NCBI GenBank assembly: GCA_032173965.1
Contig: CM063288.1
Location: forward strand, 14,364,501 to 14,428,500
Source of the DNA: Sitta carolinensis
Taxonomy: Eukaryota > Chordata > Aves > Passeriformes > Sittidae
Length of the DNA: 64,000 nucleotides
Reading direction: 5' to 3'
The notes beneath the pieces were generated by a model. That model had not been told where the DNA came from. It was given only the letters and a program-made list of their open reading frames with translations, and did not search any database. This document shows positions 49,257-62,454 of the stretch, piece after piece. The position numbers and the translations under genes were made by a program. The stretch's first letter is position 1. Every line of letters starts with the position of its first letter.

Positions 49257-52200
49257 TCAGACAAATCTGAAAGACCATTCAACATTCGAGCTGAGAAAAT
49301 CTTTACTCTGTAATATTTGCCTAATTTTCCTGGGTTCTTCAGGAATGAGAAAATGTCCAGGTGCCACTGGCATCCGTACAGCAGTGAGACACTCCTTCCA
49401 AAAATGCAGTGACTGCTTAGGACCTGCTTCACCCTGGGACCAGCAGCTCATCAGTGGAGGGGAGCAGAAGATGGCAGCCAGGATTTGAGGGTTGTCATTT
49501 GCCATAATACCCTCAAGCAACCCCTAGTCAGGACTGAGGGCAGTGCAGTGGGGAACTGGGGGGCCCATATGCACGTTCAATAAGTGGAAGCCAATAATAA
49601 GGTGCAAACAGAAGCACGGAGCGTATCTCTACTACTGGAAGGCAGTGTTTCCCAGCTGGGAGTCGAGATGAGGACACAACAGGAGGGACTGTCCCAACAG
49701 GTCTGAAGGGGAATAGTCATGTAGGAGCTTTTCCTGCTCCGTTTGGGATAGCCAAGGCTGGCAGCTCAGAGATGGAAACCCTCCAAAGCTACGTCTGTCT
49801 CCAAAGCTGTCTGTGTCTCCTGTGGTGTGAGGTACAGCTCGAATGTGGGCTGTTGGCCTTGGGTGCACCTGGGGCGAAGGCTGAGGACAGCCTGGCAGGG
49901 GCTGAAAGCATAAGTGAGGTGGGAGACAACACACACATGGCTGCTGCAGTGGCTGGGGAGCTGTGATATAAAATAAGGAGTGTGGTTTGTTTACTTTTGG
50001 CTTCACTAGCACTGCGGGACTGAGCTGTTTCATTAAGATGTGACCTGATCCGCTTTTCCTTTCTGCCTCCCAGATTCAAGGAGAAGAATATGCAATTACA
50101 AAATTCACTCATGTAGAGCCCTTCAATTACTGGGTAACTCTGTTATGGCTTTTCCAAACATTACAAGACTCGTGCAATAGGACATGACATCTAAAGTAAT
50201 TCATTTTTCATCTGCTGATTAGCAGAAATTAAAATGGCTCTCAGAACATCCCAATTTATGTGAGATCAAGTTCCTTATCATCTTAGTGGTGAAGGCATTT
50301 CTTTTTACTGTCTCAGGCAACCCTGCAAGCAGAGATGCTGAACAAAAATATATGAAGGAGGCAGGAGAGGAAAGAATGGAGGCTCACAGGGTCTGGAGGG
50401 TGGTGGAGCTCCAGAACCTTTCCTTCTAATCCTTCCATAAGGTCACTTAAATGTTTGGCAGAAAGCCAAAATGCTTGCTGGCACAAATGAGCACTGGAGG
50501 CAGAAGCACCTCCTTTAGAAATGATGCAGCTACAGAGTGAAGCTAAACTGCCTTTACTGGCAGTGAGCTAAAAAACAGCCATAAATATAAAGGGTTTCTT
50601 CTGCAGGTGTCTGCCAGCAGCAGCAGAACAGCTGCCTGCAGGATGCACTTGTGCCATGATGATGGATACCGCTCAGGATCCCAACAGGCAAAACTGCCAG
50701 CAGCACCTCTCCAGTGGGATCCAGGGAAGTACTCATGTGGGGGGGCGTCCATCAGGCTCAGGGGGCTGCAAGTCAGATGGAAGAGCAAGTGACAGCTTGG
50801 AGCAGCCTGACTAAGTAATGGGATAAGGGACAGGATAAAAGCAGGGGTCTTGCACTATTTGGTCATGGAAAGAGTGGTCACATTGCCCTTCCATTTGCTT
50901 TCTATTTTCAAGGCATCCTGGGAAAGTAGGTGAAGTCCCCTGGGGAAAGGCTGGGATTAGGAGGCGGGGGAGCACACTCTTGCTGACTCTCAGAACCATC
51001 CTCCCTGCCACTGCAGGAGCCAGGGCCAGAGCTCATAAACCCACAGGCCCACTTAGCTGAAGTGCAGCAAAAATAGACCGTGGGAAAAGAGAACAGGCAC
51101 CTTAATCCCCAAATCCTTTTGCTTAATGTGACAACTTTCCAGTCAAGAGTAGCCCAATAGGATAGAGCCAGAGGTACCAGTGGCACTGCCTGCACTGTCC
51201 CCAGGAGAAGCTGCACAACATTAATTACCATTTTTTCAGTCCTGCCCTGGCAAAACGTCTCCTGTCTATAAAGCTGCAAAATCCATGCAGTTTTGCCTGC
51301 ATACATCTCCTGGAAAGCCTTGTGTTTTCCTACTTGAGCTGGGGAATCCAGCTTTCCCTTTCACAGGCAGAATATGAAACAGAAAGGAGAGAAAGTAGAA
51401 ATAAATGTAAGAATAGCTGTAACATTAGTCAAGTGAGCTATAGAGGTCGTTTTCTTTTTTATCAGTCCCTGCACAAATTGAAGACCAAGTTTACTGGTGT
51501 GTGTAACAGTGAAATACACACACACAGATGTGCATATATAAACAGTGCCAGGGCTTTGAGGTTTCAGCACTATCAGTGCACAGATATTAAACATTACATA
51601 GATCTGACTCTGCAATAACCTTCTGAAGATATACTGATTGGCAATTTACATACTAACAAATACATCAACACTGAGGCAATGTCAGATGCTATGCGTAGCT
51701 ATGCTCCACTACAGAGGTGCCTGAATTTCAAGCAGTGGCTAAATCATTTATATCCCTCAGCGTGAAAGATGCCCTATTGAAATATGAATTATTACCTGTT
51801 ACTGGTCTTTATTGTGCTTTGTCAAATTGGTTCTCCTGCTCTTTTCCCATGGGATTTGCTGCATCAGATAGAAAACCTGTTCATACCAAGCGTGATTTCT
51901 CCTACCACAACTGGATTAGTTTAGCTCCAGTCAGACTGGGCTGTGGCCTTCTTTAGCTACAGATTAGTCTGTCTTTCTCCAAACCAACACATCTCCTCTG
52001 TAACAACTTCCAGTTCTCTCAACAAGTTGTGTCTCCACACAGGAAGGGTCAAATACCTGTTCCTGAGTTCCAGTGGTGGAGGTTTTATTGTCCGTCTACC
52101 TACACTCAGCTTTTAGGATTGGATTGTCCTTTACATCCACCCAGCTGCTCTACTCCACTTTCTGGTGCTCCAAGCCAGGAACAACACGAAAATGCCCCGC

Positions 52201-54294
52201 CCACTTCCCTGACAGTGACCAGCTGTATTCTGGCAAGACTGGTCACTCCTTCACTATTGTTCATGATGCAAGCAGATGGGATAGAAGGTCACTGGAGAGA
52301 GAAAAGAGGGAAGCTGTTCTCATTGCTTTGCCCTGGATGTCATGAGCACAAAGGGGACAGGGCTGCAAGTCCCAAGAGCTGAGTTCTTTTAGTATAACAC
52401 TCCTGGGCTTTGTTGTGCCAGAAAGATTTTAAGAGGTTTTTGAAAGCTCCTAGGGTTTTTTTTTCTTGCCTTTGCAGAATTGGGGTTGGTAGAGAGATAA
52501 GCACAGAAATGATCACTATCCACACGTGTATTACCTGGAAGACGTCCCACTAACATTCAGGGCAGGGTAGTGTGTAATCAGCTACTCATCTGCTCTTTGG
52601 TGTCAAACGCTGAGAAGTTGTGTCTGCAGAGCCGTGAGCATTCAAGCAAGACTAAAGAAACTCATTACCCAGCTATCACCTGCCACGGTGATGCTCCAGG
52701 AATGGGAAATACCTGCAGCAGCCACAGATGCTCCTCACGGGCTGCAGTGTGATGGGAGCGCAGCTGTCTGGGGATGGCATGGGTAGGAGTGGGACCTGTC
52801 CCCAGCTCCCCCTCCCAGACTCTGCTGATGTTCTGCTGCTAGGTTTGGGAAAGTCTCCATGTTCTGATCCTTGCTTTGTGTAACAGACACCTAACCATCA
52901 CCTAGGGACAACTGTAGACTTCATTTATCTACATGTGTCTACAGTGTGTAAACATCTTGAAAAAACAAGGCTGTTGAAAATTATTAAGCATGGCTGGTCA
53001 CCTGTCTGCATGGACATCAATCTTCAGTGGTGTGTCTCTGGTGCTCTGGCAGTCAGAACATGTCCAGCCTAAAGCACTGGGGCAGCCAGTTCTGCTCTGG
53101 AGACTGGAGAGGTCCCATTCCTGCAGCAGCCGTGTTCACCTGCAGAGGTGCTTAAGTGGAAGATGTTTTTCAGAGGCCTTGCCAGTGTTCTGTGACAGCA
53201 AACTGAAACTTTAAGGAAAAAGAAACTACCTTACTCCTGCACAGCCTCCTAGTAAGGGGACTTCTCCTCTTCAGTATGTTTACACACAAATTCTCAGTCC
53301 GACTTCTGCATTCTGGGTGAAATGAATGGGCAGTTGCAGATGATTTTTTGTTTCCAAAATGAGTAGCATGCTCCAGCTACCATGCAAACTTGCGAAGGGC
53401 CAGTGCTCAGTGGTCCCTCACTGCAAGGATGGCAGAGCAGTGTCGAGGTGCCCTGGCAGAGATACAACACCTGCATTCAAAGCACTTGCCCAAGCCATGT
53501 CTGCCTTCATCTCTTGTATCCACACATTTCCACAGGTAGTAAATTTCCAGGTTTCCTGGAAAATTTTCCAGGGGCAGCGAGTATGAAGTGAAAGCAGTGG
53601 TGTCTCCCAGAAAGGGTATGGCCACCATCCCAAGAAGCTGACAGACTTCTGACAGCCCCAGGGCCTGCAGGGTGAGAACACTCCGTGTCCTCCAGACCCT
53701 TTCCTTGTTCTTGGCCACATTCCTGGGCTCTGGCAGCCACCATGGAAGCTGAACAAGTGGGACCTGCATCCTGGGCTTCACTGTTCAGGATCTCTAGCTA
53801 TTTTGCCCTCCTGCTGCTGGGAGGAGAGCAACGGGTTTTGAATTTTTAATTCAATTCCTTCTCTTTATTTCTTTGGAGATAACGGGAGACAAAAGTCTGC
53901 CTGGTAACAGTGCTGAGGAACACAAGCACACAGGGGGCAGGTCTTGAAATGTGCTCTGCTGCACTGCCACGTGTTTTAGGGCTGACTGTATTGCACACTG
54001 TAAGCAGGGTGACCAGGTCCCTCCTAACCAGTTCGTTTTCTCGTTAAATTCATTGCTTAATAGGAAAAAAGTAATAATCCAAGCCTGCAGCTATTAGACT
54101 TGCCCATCACTACAGAGGGGGGCTTGCCTCCCTCCTTACCTGATTAGTTTCAAGCAAACGGACATAAGCTGAATGAGAGTTTCCCCAAGGTGAGCCAAAA
54201 ATCTGGGCATGTTTGCCACCACAGGAACGGTTTCATTTGCACAGCCTGCAGGTAACTTGGACACGTGAAGGCAAGGCTCAGTGTTTGGGCTGGA

Positions 54295-54600
54295 GCACAG
54301 GAAGGGTCACTCGGAGTGGTGCGATGGAGCGAGGGGTGACCCAGCACAGGACAGCGGCGGGGGCTGCGCGGGCAGCAGGGACCGTGGGCCGGCACACAGA
54401 GCCTGCCGAGAGCCCGTATTTGCTGTCCCCAGGAGGCAGGGACAAACCTAGGACTGGACGTGTTAAAGTCACATCACCTCGAGCCTGCCGGCAGATCCAG
54501 CCCTGCCTTAGCCTGGGCGATGCTTTGCTTCTCTGCTTCGGGCCCACCGTGGGATTTTGGGCAGAGGGATCTCAGGGCTGATTATCTGCTCATCGCCCAG
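54295..54600. promoter_or_regulatory. CpG-rich patch in intron 1
   Basis: About 17 CpG dinucleotides fall within some 300 bases, including AGCGGCGGGGGCTGCGCGGG and GCCTGCCGGCAGATC, whereas the surrounding intron is CpG-poor. It could be a small CpG island marking an alternative promoter or an enhancer. No TATA box and no recognisable first exon was seen on either strand. Confidence 0.4.
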
Positions 54601-57600
54601 GGCACAAACCCTTCAGAGCAGGGCTGCCCCAGGCTTTGCACAGTCCCCAGCTTTGTACAGATCCTTGCACTCTGTTTTCCAGAAGCAAACCCGGTATATT
54701 CTCTGCATTAACTATGAAGAAGCAAGCTCAGATAAGCACAGCACTCAAACCTGCGTCACTTCTGCCATAACCTTCCCTTTCCTCCCTGTCATACAGGCAT
54801 GAATTTCTTTTTCATTCCAGACTGTCAGGAGGAGATGGCAACAGACAGCTGCTAATCCTATGTCATGTCCACCTGCAGTGTTGTCTCAGGAGGAACATCA
54901 TGTATTACAGCTGTGAAAGATGATGGGACAATACCTTGGGACAGACACAGGGAGTGAGGGCCTACAAGGGAAATGCCATAATTCATCATTGGTGTGGGTG
55001 TAGTCAGGCTTTTTACACATTGGTAGTCAGTTATGGAGACTGTCACACATAGAAAAGCTTCCCAGCTCCCATCAGGTGGCAGAGGAAGGATCCTAAGGTG
55101 CCCTAGAACATGAAACAGTCCTACTACAGTCTTTAAGTATTAAAATAATCATAGAAGCATCCTGTCTAAAGGAGAAAATACTTCCAGACACCTAACTTCC
55201 CAAAACACAGTCCAAGGAGCGCCCAAGGCTTCCCCAGCTCAGACCTCTCCTGCAAGAACCACACTGCATCTTCACAGCCCACCTGCAGCTGCTGCAGCAT
55301 TCCCCTCACCAGGACTGACTCAGGAGAAAGCCCACTGGGCTTATTTCCACAGTCCTGAAGGCATTGTCAAACACACCTGAGTATCCTGTGCACACCTTTT
55401 AAGAGTGGAAACTGAGGCGGTTTTAGAATAAGGCAGTGGGGATTTTGGATAAAGCAGTGGGGTGGCTTCTTGGGCTAGTGGCCAAGAGCAGTCCCAGGGT
55501 CCCCAGGAGGGGAATCTCCAAAGCTGAGCTGCTTCTCAGAGCAGCTGTGAAGAGGTACTTTTTAAGCCTCTAGTAAAGCAGCGAGCTGAGTATGGGTTTG
55601 CTATGGTCACACAGGAAGCTTGGGAAGGTTTTGCTGGCTCTCTGGTGCTGCTGCTGCAGCTATTTGGGTGGCTGTGTCCAATGACAAGCTCTGCTGAAAG
55701 CCAGCCTCAAATCTTTAGTGGGGCCAGGGAAGATGGAGATACATAGAATGGAGCCTGTCCCTAGAAGCAGAATGGAAGGAGGCTGATCTCCCTTTCAGTC
55801 AGCAATGTTATAGCCTTTGGCTTTAGTGAATTGTGGTATGCTACTCTGAGTCATGCAGGATTCATTTCTCTGGGACAGTGACAACATTTAGGCTGCTCCT
55901 CCTTTCTAGGACTTAACTCACTGGTCTTGCTGCTTCATGGGGAGCAGGTACCACTGATTTTTCTCAGCCTCCCCTTTCCTGCCTCCTCTCCTTGTCTCCA
56001 TGGACATGCAGTGCCTGCATGTGCTCTGTGAACTCATTCCCAGGCATGGACTTTAAGTGTTTGATGATGAAATGCAATCTACTTTTACTACTAAAGCTAT
56101 TTTCATGTAGAAGAAAAAAAAAAAGAAGAAAACAATGAAGAAAAAAATCCTCTGGCAGCCTGTGGTGACCAGGAAACACTTTCCCCACCTCTCACAAGGA
56201 ATTTGCCCTTGCCCCAATTTGGGCAGCCCCTAGGGAACCGATTTGTCCTCAGTGCAGCCAGGTACAAATGGAAATGTGAGCTCTGAACTGAGCTGACTGG
56301 GATTCCTCCTGCATCCAACTTTGTTTACTCTGGATGTTTCTCAGGTACAGAATTTCTCAAGAGCAGATTAATGGCTAAATGTGAGTAGGGAGCTGTCATG
56401 AGCTTTTTAACCTGATGCTAAACACAATTCATCTTTAAGCATCTGTGGTTCAGAAGCCCCTCACAGTACTCTAGTCCCTAGAGAAGATTTTCAGCTCTGC
56501 ACGGTGCAGGACTAGAAAATGAGATTGCTGTAGATTGAATCTGTAGCTTCCAGATGTAAATGCTGGAATAATGGGTCTGCTCACACAGTTTTTTGTTGTT
56601 TTGGTTTTTACTTTTCCTGTGGGTCAGGCCAATTTTTCACTTTTATCAGGCCAGCTGATGAAAGTTCTCTGCAAACCTTGCTATGGACTATGGGACTGCA
56701 TCTACACCTCCCCACCCTATCCCCAGGCTCACAGAAACACGGCACTGAAACCCAGTAGCCTTTCAGGTAGTCATTTACTTATTTCTGTGATTCTTCTGTA
56801 ATTCCGTGGGTCTGTGATTTGTGAAGTGGTTGTTGGGAGTGCTGTTACTGCTCCTTGTGTTGCTGTGAACCTGTGATCAGGCATCACTCACCTCTGACCT
56901 GTTGTCTCAGGCTCCCTGCAAATGCAGGGAGCAAAAATCCATCTACCATGATATGTCTTTAACAATAATTTTTTTGCAACTGAGACAGGATAAGGTACTG
57001 TGGAATTGAAGACCGAGACTCTTGGGAACAATTATGAAACCCATATCCTAAAGATGCTCGTTTCCTTTCTGCAGTTCTGTGTTTTCATTTATACTTTAAG
57101 AAAACTATTCTAGCTTGTATTTTCTGAGAGACAAGCACTGCCAGCAGCAGACTGAAGATGCTGTTGAGTTCTTTGGGATGCTTTTCCTTAGGGCAAATAC
57201 TTTCTTCCTCTCCTCTATTCTACTGAATGGCTCATTAGATCCTATTTAGGTGGAAACAGTACTTACTTCACGTGGGAGATACTCAGAGTTGTGTGCCAGG
57301 CAGGCTCTCTCTACCTGGAATTATTTTGAAGGTTGCTCCTCTACAATACTACAGTAATGGTAAAAAGATCACCCAGGTGTATTAGCAAACTGGGAGCTTT
57401 GAGTGATAATGTTAAATGAGAGATAAGCTGTTTACTAATTTGAGGTTTATTTGTTCCCTCATGTGTGTGAGAGTTTGGAGCTGGTTGCTTTCAGTAATCA
57501 TGGCTGATTTCAAAACTGCTGTCCTGATTCAGATTTGTAACACCCAGAGGGGGTTTAGCACAGGGGAATACCCATACTAGAAACTGCAAAAAAAGCCTGG

Positions 57601-60600
57601 AGAAGCACAAGCAGCCCTGCTCTCTGTGTGGACTGATGGAAGCTGCAAGGTCAAGGAGGGAGAGTGATTATTTAGCAAAGTTCAAAGAGAAGAAATGGGA
57701 GAAAGTAAAAAAAAAAATCCTCTTTGTGCCCTATGTGGCAAGGGTCCACCTTAGCTGGGATGATGCTCTTCTGGGCTGGGAAAGGTTTTCCCCTCACACT
57801 GACTCTGGTCCAGCTTCCACATGTTGTGAACCACGATGCTTCTACTGTTTCTGTGGGTATTAGGAATAATACGCCTTCATCCTTGCAGTCAGAGAAAAAA
57901 AAAAAAAGCTTAAGTGGATTCGAAGGATGCTCTTCCAGAAAGGGAGCCCAGTTGGGTTTGACTTCAGAGGAAGGAATTTTTGGTACTGAGATTTTGTTGC
58001 CTTGCACTGTAGCTTGACAGTATCTCTTTAGGGAGAGCAGACCATGACAAGGAGCTCTGGGCTGTAGGGACAGGCCCTGATGATGGTGGCCAGCCACATC
58101 TGCCCTTGCTAACTGAAGTGGATGCTTTTGTGTTCAGCAATTGGAGCCTGCTTTGAGCAGAAAGATGTAGGATTGAAGAGATCACTTCAGCCACCAGCTC
58201 CAGCCTCCTGTTACTGCATGTCATAAATTTGCTCTCAAACGTGCTTTGCCTCATTACAAAATCAGTTCAGTTTAATGACCCAGCTCCTTCTGGAATGTTC
58301 CTCCAATAGCTCCCTACTTGGTCAGTTGGAAACTTGTGAATTTCACCCTAAATTCATTCAAGCTCTATCTCTATTAAATATTCATGTTGCAGAATAATGT
58401 GGGGTGCTTGAACAGCTCTTTTCTCTACCCAGAGTTACTTCTCTCCTGTGTATTTACAGGGACAAATCAGGTCAGCAGTTTCTTTTTCCCTAGGCTCCCA
58501 AGCTCCTGCTCAGGAGGCCACCTTGGGTTTGTTGTAGCCTGTTTCTGCACTGTTGCTGGATTGAAACAGCCCTCCAAGCACGGTGAGCTCCCTGTGCTAC
58601 CCAGGCCCAGCCTTGCCTGCAGCCAGACACAGGTACCAATACAGCAGAGAACAGCAGGAGACCCTGCTTTCCACTCTGTTGTAGGATCACATTTGTCTTT
58701 TTCAGCCCAGGAGCACTTTGGTTACTCAAAATCACTGATCCCACACTTCCTCAAGGAGCTCAGTTACCTTCTGTCCTTTCCTGGGGTAGAGACACCAAAC
58801 ACAAGGAACCATCATCTTTCTGCTTTTGATGTGCACAGGACTTTACAGCAGCAAGTGCAGGAATATTATTTGTACCAGAAGGTGGATACTGGAGCCTTGT
58901 GAGATCAGCCTGTTTGAGGTTTGAGCCTCACAAGTTTCTCCTAAAGCCAAAGGGTCTTTAAATGATGAGAACCCCTAGCTACAAAAAAAGCCAAAAATAT
59001 GAAAGTAAAACATGAAGGAGCACAGCAGCAAAAGCCCAGATGAGCTGAAGATTTCCTTCAGCAAAGCAGAGCCCTCATTGTCCCTCTTGTCTGTGTTTCC
59101 CTCCAAGGCCCAACGCACACAGTGATGCTCTGAGCCACAGAGCTGGGATGGGGGACAACTGGGGAGATTTCCACTTCTCTTTAAGGGCAGAAGTCCTTTG
59201 CTTCCTGCTCATCAGTTCAAATGTTGCACTGTCCAAACAATTCATTACAAAAGGGAATTAAACAAACATCTCCTTTAATATTCTACAATAATAGTTTTTA
59301 TTCCCGGGAAACCTTGTTTGCTGCGTAATAATTTAATGGGCATAAGACAAATATACTGATTAACTGTTTCTAAATTTACTCACTTGGTGCAACAAAAGGG
59401 AGCTTAATCTTGTAATGATGTGATTTGAATGATGGGTACCTTTGAGAGGCAGGTCAGAATATGAGGTCAAATAAGGATCTGTCCTGGGGAAATTTGCTGC
59501 TCTGTTCCTCTTTGCCTCCAGCTGCTCCTGCCTGTGGGGCAGAGCACTGAACTGCAGACAGAGGTTCAGGCCTTTAAAATACCCTCAGTGCCATTCAGTA
59601 CAAGGCAGTCCTTCTCTCAGGTGTGCTCAGGCTGGCTGTGGCAATGGCAGTGTCATACCATGACCTCTGGTTCACAGGATGCACAAGAGGGAAGTCTGGA
59701 GTGTTTTATTTTCTGCTTGTCATCTTTTGAAGTCTATGGCTATTTTCAGATCTCATCCTGTGAAGCCAGTGGGATGTTGCAGGCAGAGATCTTGAAGTGA
59801 TTTCTGGACCTCTTTGATGCATCACCCCCTGAGCACATGAGCAACAGTACTCAAGTAATAGGGCTAGAAAAGTGATGAAGTGGTCAACACATTCCCTAGC
59901 ACCTTTCCTCTGCTGTTTTTGCAGAGGAAGGGCATAGTCCCCCAGTGGATGTTTCAAATTCCCCATGGCTTGGTGAATTTGGCCTTTGGGTATCAGTGTA
60001 GCCTGTGATTGTGGCTGGTGGCCAGTTTGATGGCTTAATCTGCAGTGGGACATCTTCTATATCCCAGCAAGGCAAAACCCTGAGTCATGGTGATGCTTCA
60101 TTCAGCTTTGATGTCTGGACTGGATTAATAACCTGGTCAGCTTCACACAACTGTAAAAAGGGAGGGCAAAATCCAAGGGGCTGCCACTAAAACTACTTCA
60201 TTCAGGCCTGCAGCCAACATTTCAGATGTTCTGAATCTTTTGGGACATGTGACAGAAAGGATGAAAACAAAAAAAAACCTACTCAGCTCTTTTAACACCT
60301 AATTCACATAAATTTCTATGCTTTTTCTTACCATGAGTCTATGGCTTGTGAGAGTATGAAGGCGCTCTAGGATGCAGGCAAAGATTTAAGCCATAATCCC
60401 TTCAATTTCAGATGTTTAAAAAATACAAATGCACTACAAGAGTAACTGCTTCTCCCAGGTCTAAGAGATGTTAGTAGTATGTGAAAGAGAAGGTCAGAAA
60501 GGGCAAAAGAAGACTCAGTCTTGCTCTCCAGCAAATTCAACAGGAAGCCTCTTTTTGACTCTGCTGAAATAGGGATCTTGAAGAAAGTGTCTCCTGCTGA

Positions 60601-62441
60601 AACATGCCAAGGATATTTTAAAACCAGATTAATAAATAATTGGACCATCTGCATCAGAGTCTGTAAGTAGAGTGACACATGGAGGGTATCTGTAAATGGA
60701 ACAGCTTCAAATATGCAGAATAAAATACACAGTGGAATGGATTATTTTTTTTCCAGAATAGATATAATTATTGCCCATTTGCGTCTCAATGGTGAGCACA
60801 ATGAGAAGCACTGCCTTAGAGATGGGCTGATTTCTCCTAAGAATGGAGCAGATAGATAGTAAAAGATTGTGCCTGCCCTGCAGAGGTGACAATCATATTA
60901 CTGAGACAGAGCCGAGTCAGAAGCAATACCAAAGAAATGGTTTTCCTGAGGCTGTGGAGCAGATCAGCTTCCCATTTCCTAGAGTCCAGCTGGGCCCCTT
61001 TGCTGACAGAAGATGATATTGCATCTAAGGCCACCAATATCTGTTGAATCGCTTCCCATCACTCCTGGGCACTGTTTGTCCTGCACTGGACAAGTGTTTT
61101 AATTAGTGATCCTCTTGGGGCTGCAGCAGTGGTTGGGGTTAATGTTTCCCAGCCACAGCCTTCACAAGAACAGGGTCAGACCAGAGCTCACTGAAAGAAG
61201 CTTCTGGACCTCTGAGTTTAATAACTCCTAATCCCTATTTCAGGTGTTTTATTCTTTTTTTCTCCTGCAACACCCCAAGGAAGTGAGCTGCCCAGCTGAT
61301 GCACTGTGCTTCCTTGTGCTGCTTTTCCATCTGGTAACTGGGCACCCTTTTGCTCTTGTACTGGAAGAAGTGATGAGTAATTAACTGTTCCTTGTTCTTG
61401 ATGCTGGATTTTATAGCCTTCTACCCTGAAGTCTCCACTACCATTCAACTGCTGAGCCAGGTGAACTAGTTATTTAGCTTCTTGCTTTCTAGAAACACAC
61501 CGAAGGAAGGTGGTGTATTTTTTGGGGAAAAATGTCTCATTTGCATAACCTATAGATAGTAGCAACATCAGCCTTTTTTAAAACCTGAAATGAAGAGGAA
61601 CATTGAGAGAGGCAGTGACAGCAAGAGAAACAGTTTGACTGAGAGACAGAGTGTGGGATTTATCACATCTAGTGTGCAGTGCTCCTGTGCAGACTCTCTC
61701 TCTGAGCTTGGCTTCCTGAGCTCCTGGTTTGGGGACAAGTCCAGACAGGCAACACAGGACCATTAACCATGGACAGCAAAAGAAATAGACTTGACGCTTC
61801 CTTGCTGGGCCATATCTGTTATTGATCCATGCAGACAGTACTCGGTTTTAGATGTTTCTGTAATTATTTGGGGTGCAGTGTGCTCACCTTTCCTTGAACA
61901 CCTGGAAATTTCTGATCTCAAAGGCAGAAATTATGCCTCAGAAAATCTGAGATGTGGTATTTTTAGTCTTTTTGCTGCAGAATCACACTGACTAGAATTT
62001 AAATTTTTTATAAATGCAAACATGCTTTTGATCAGTCGATGTCTTGTTTACATTAATAGAATTAGCTTTTATGGGGATAACTCCTTATTTTTAAATTGTA
62101 GTTGAAATTGCATTATATGTGTGTAGAGGGGAGACAGTCTTTTCTGTTTTGGTTGATTGAACTGTATCTTTACTGTGAACAATGCAGGTCATATTTTTTA
62201 GAGGACAAAAAAGAAAGACCTGTATGTCACTTGTGCTCTTCTTTTAGTGTCCTCATGAGCAAAGAATGAAGTAGCAGTAGCATGAAGCAGATGCTAAATA
62301 TATAAAGACATGCCATAAAAAAGGGTCCATACTCGTGGTAGCAATGAAGTCTATCTCTAAAAACTATATATAAAGAAGTAGAGATAATTACATAGATACA
62401 AAGACATAAACAAAACTACAGAGGAGTAGAGCATCCCCTTG

Positions 62442-62454
62442 AAAAAAAAAAAAA
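62442..62454. repeat. Poly-A run, about 13 bases
   Basis: Short A run in intron 1 of MARCHF4, with no recognisable element beside it. Confidence 0.9.

Noticed and set aside
54278..54547. The CpG-rich patch as MARCHF4 exon 1
   Set aside because: The minus-strand frame there lacks the CRIC motif and the expected splice donor after it.
58384..58902. A 172-codon plus-strand open frame
   Set aside because: No family resemblance and no convincing exon borders; probably chance.
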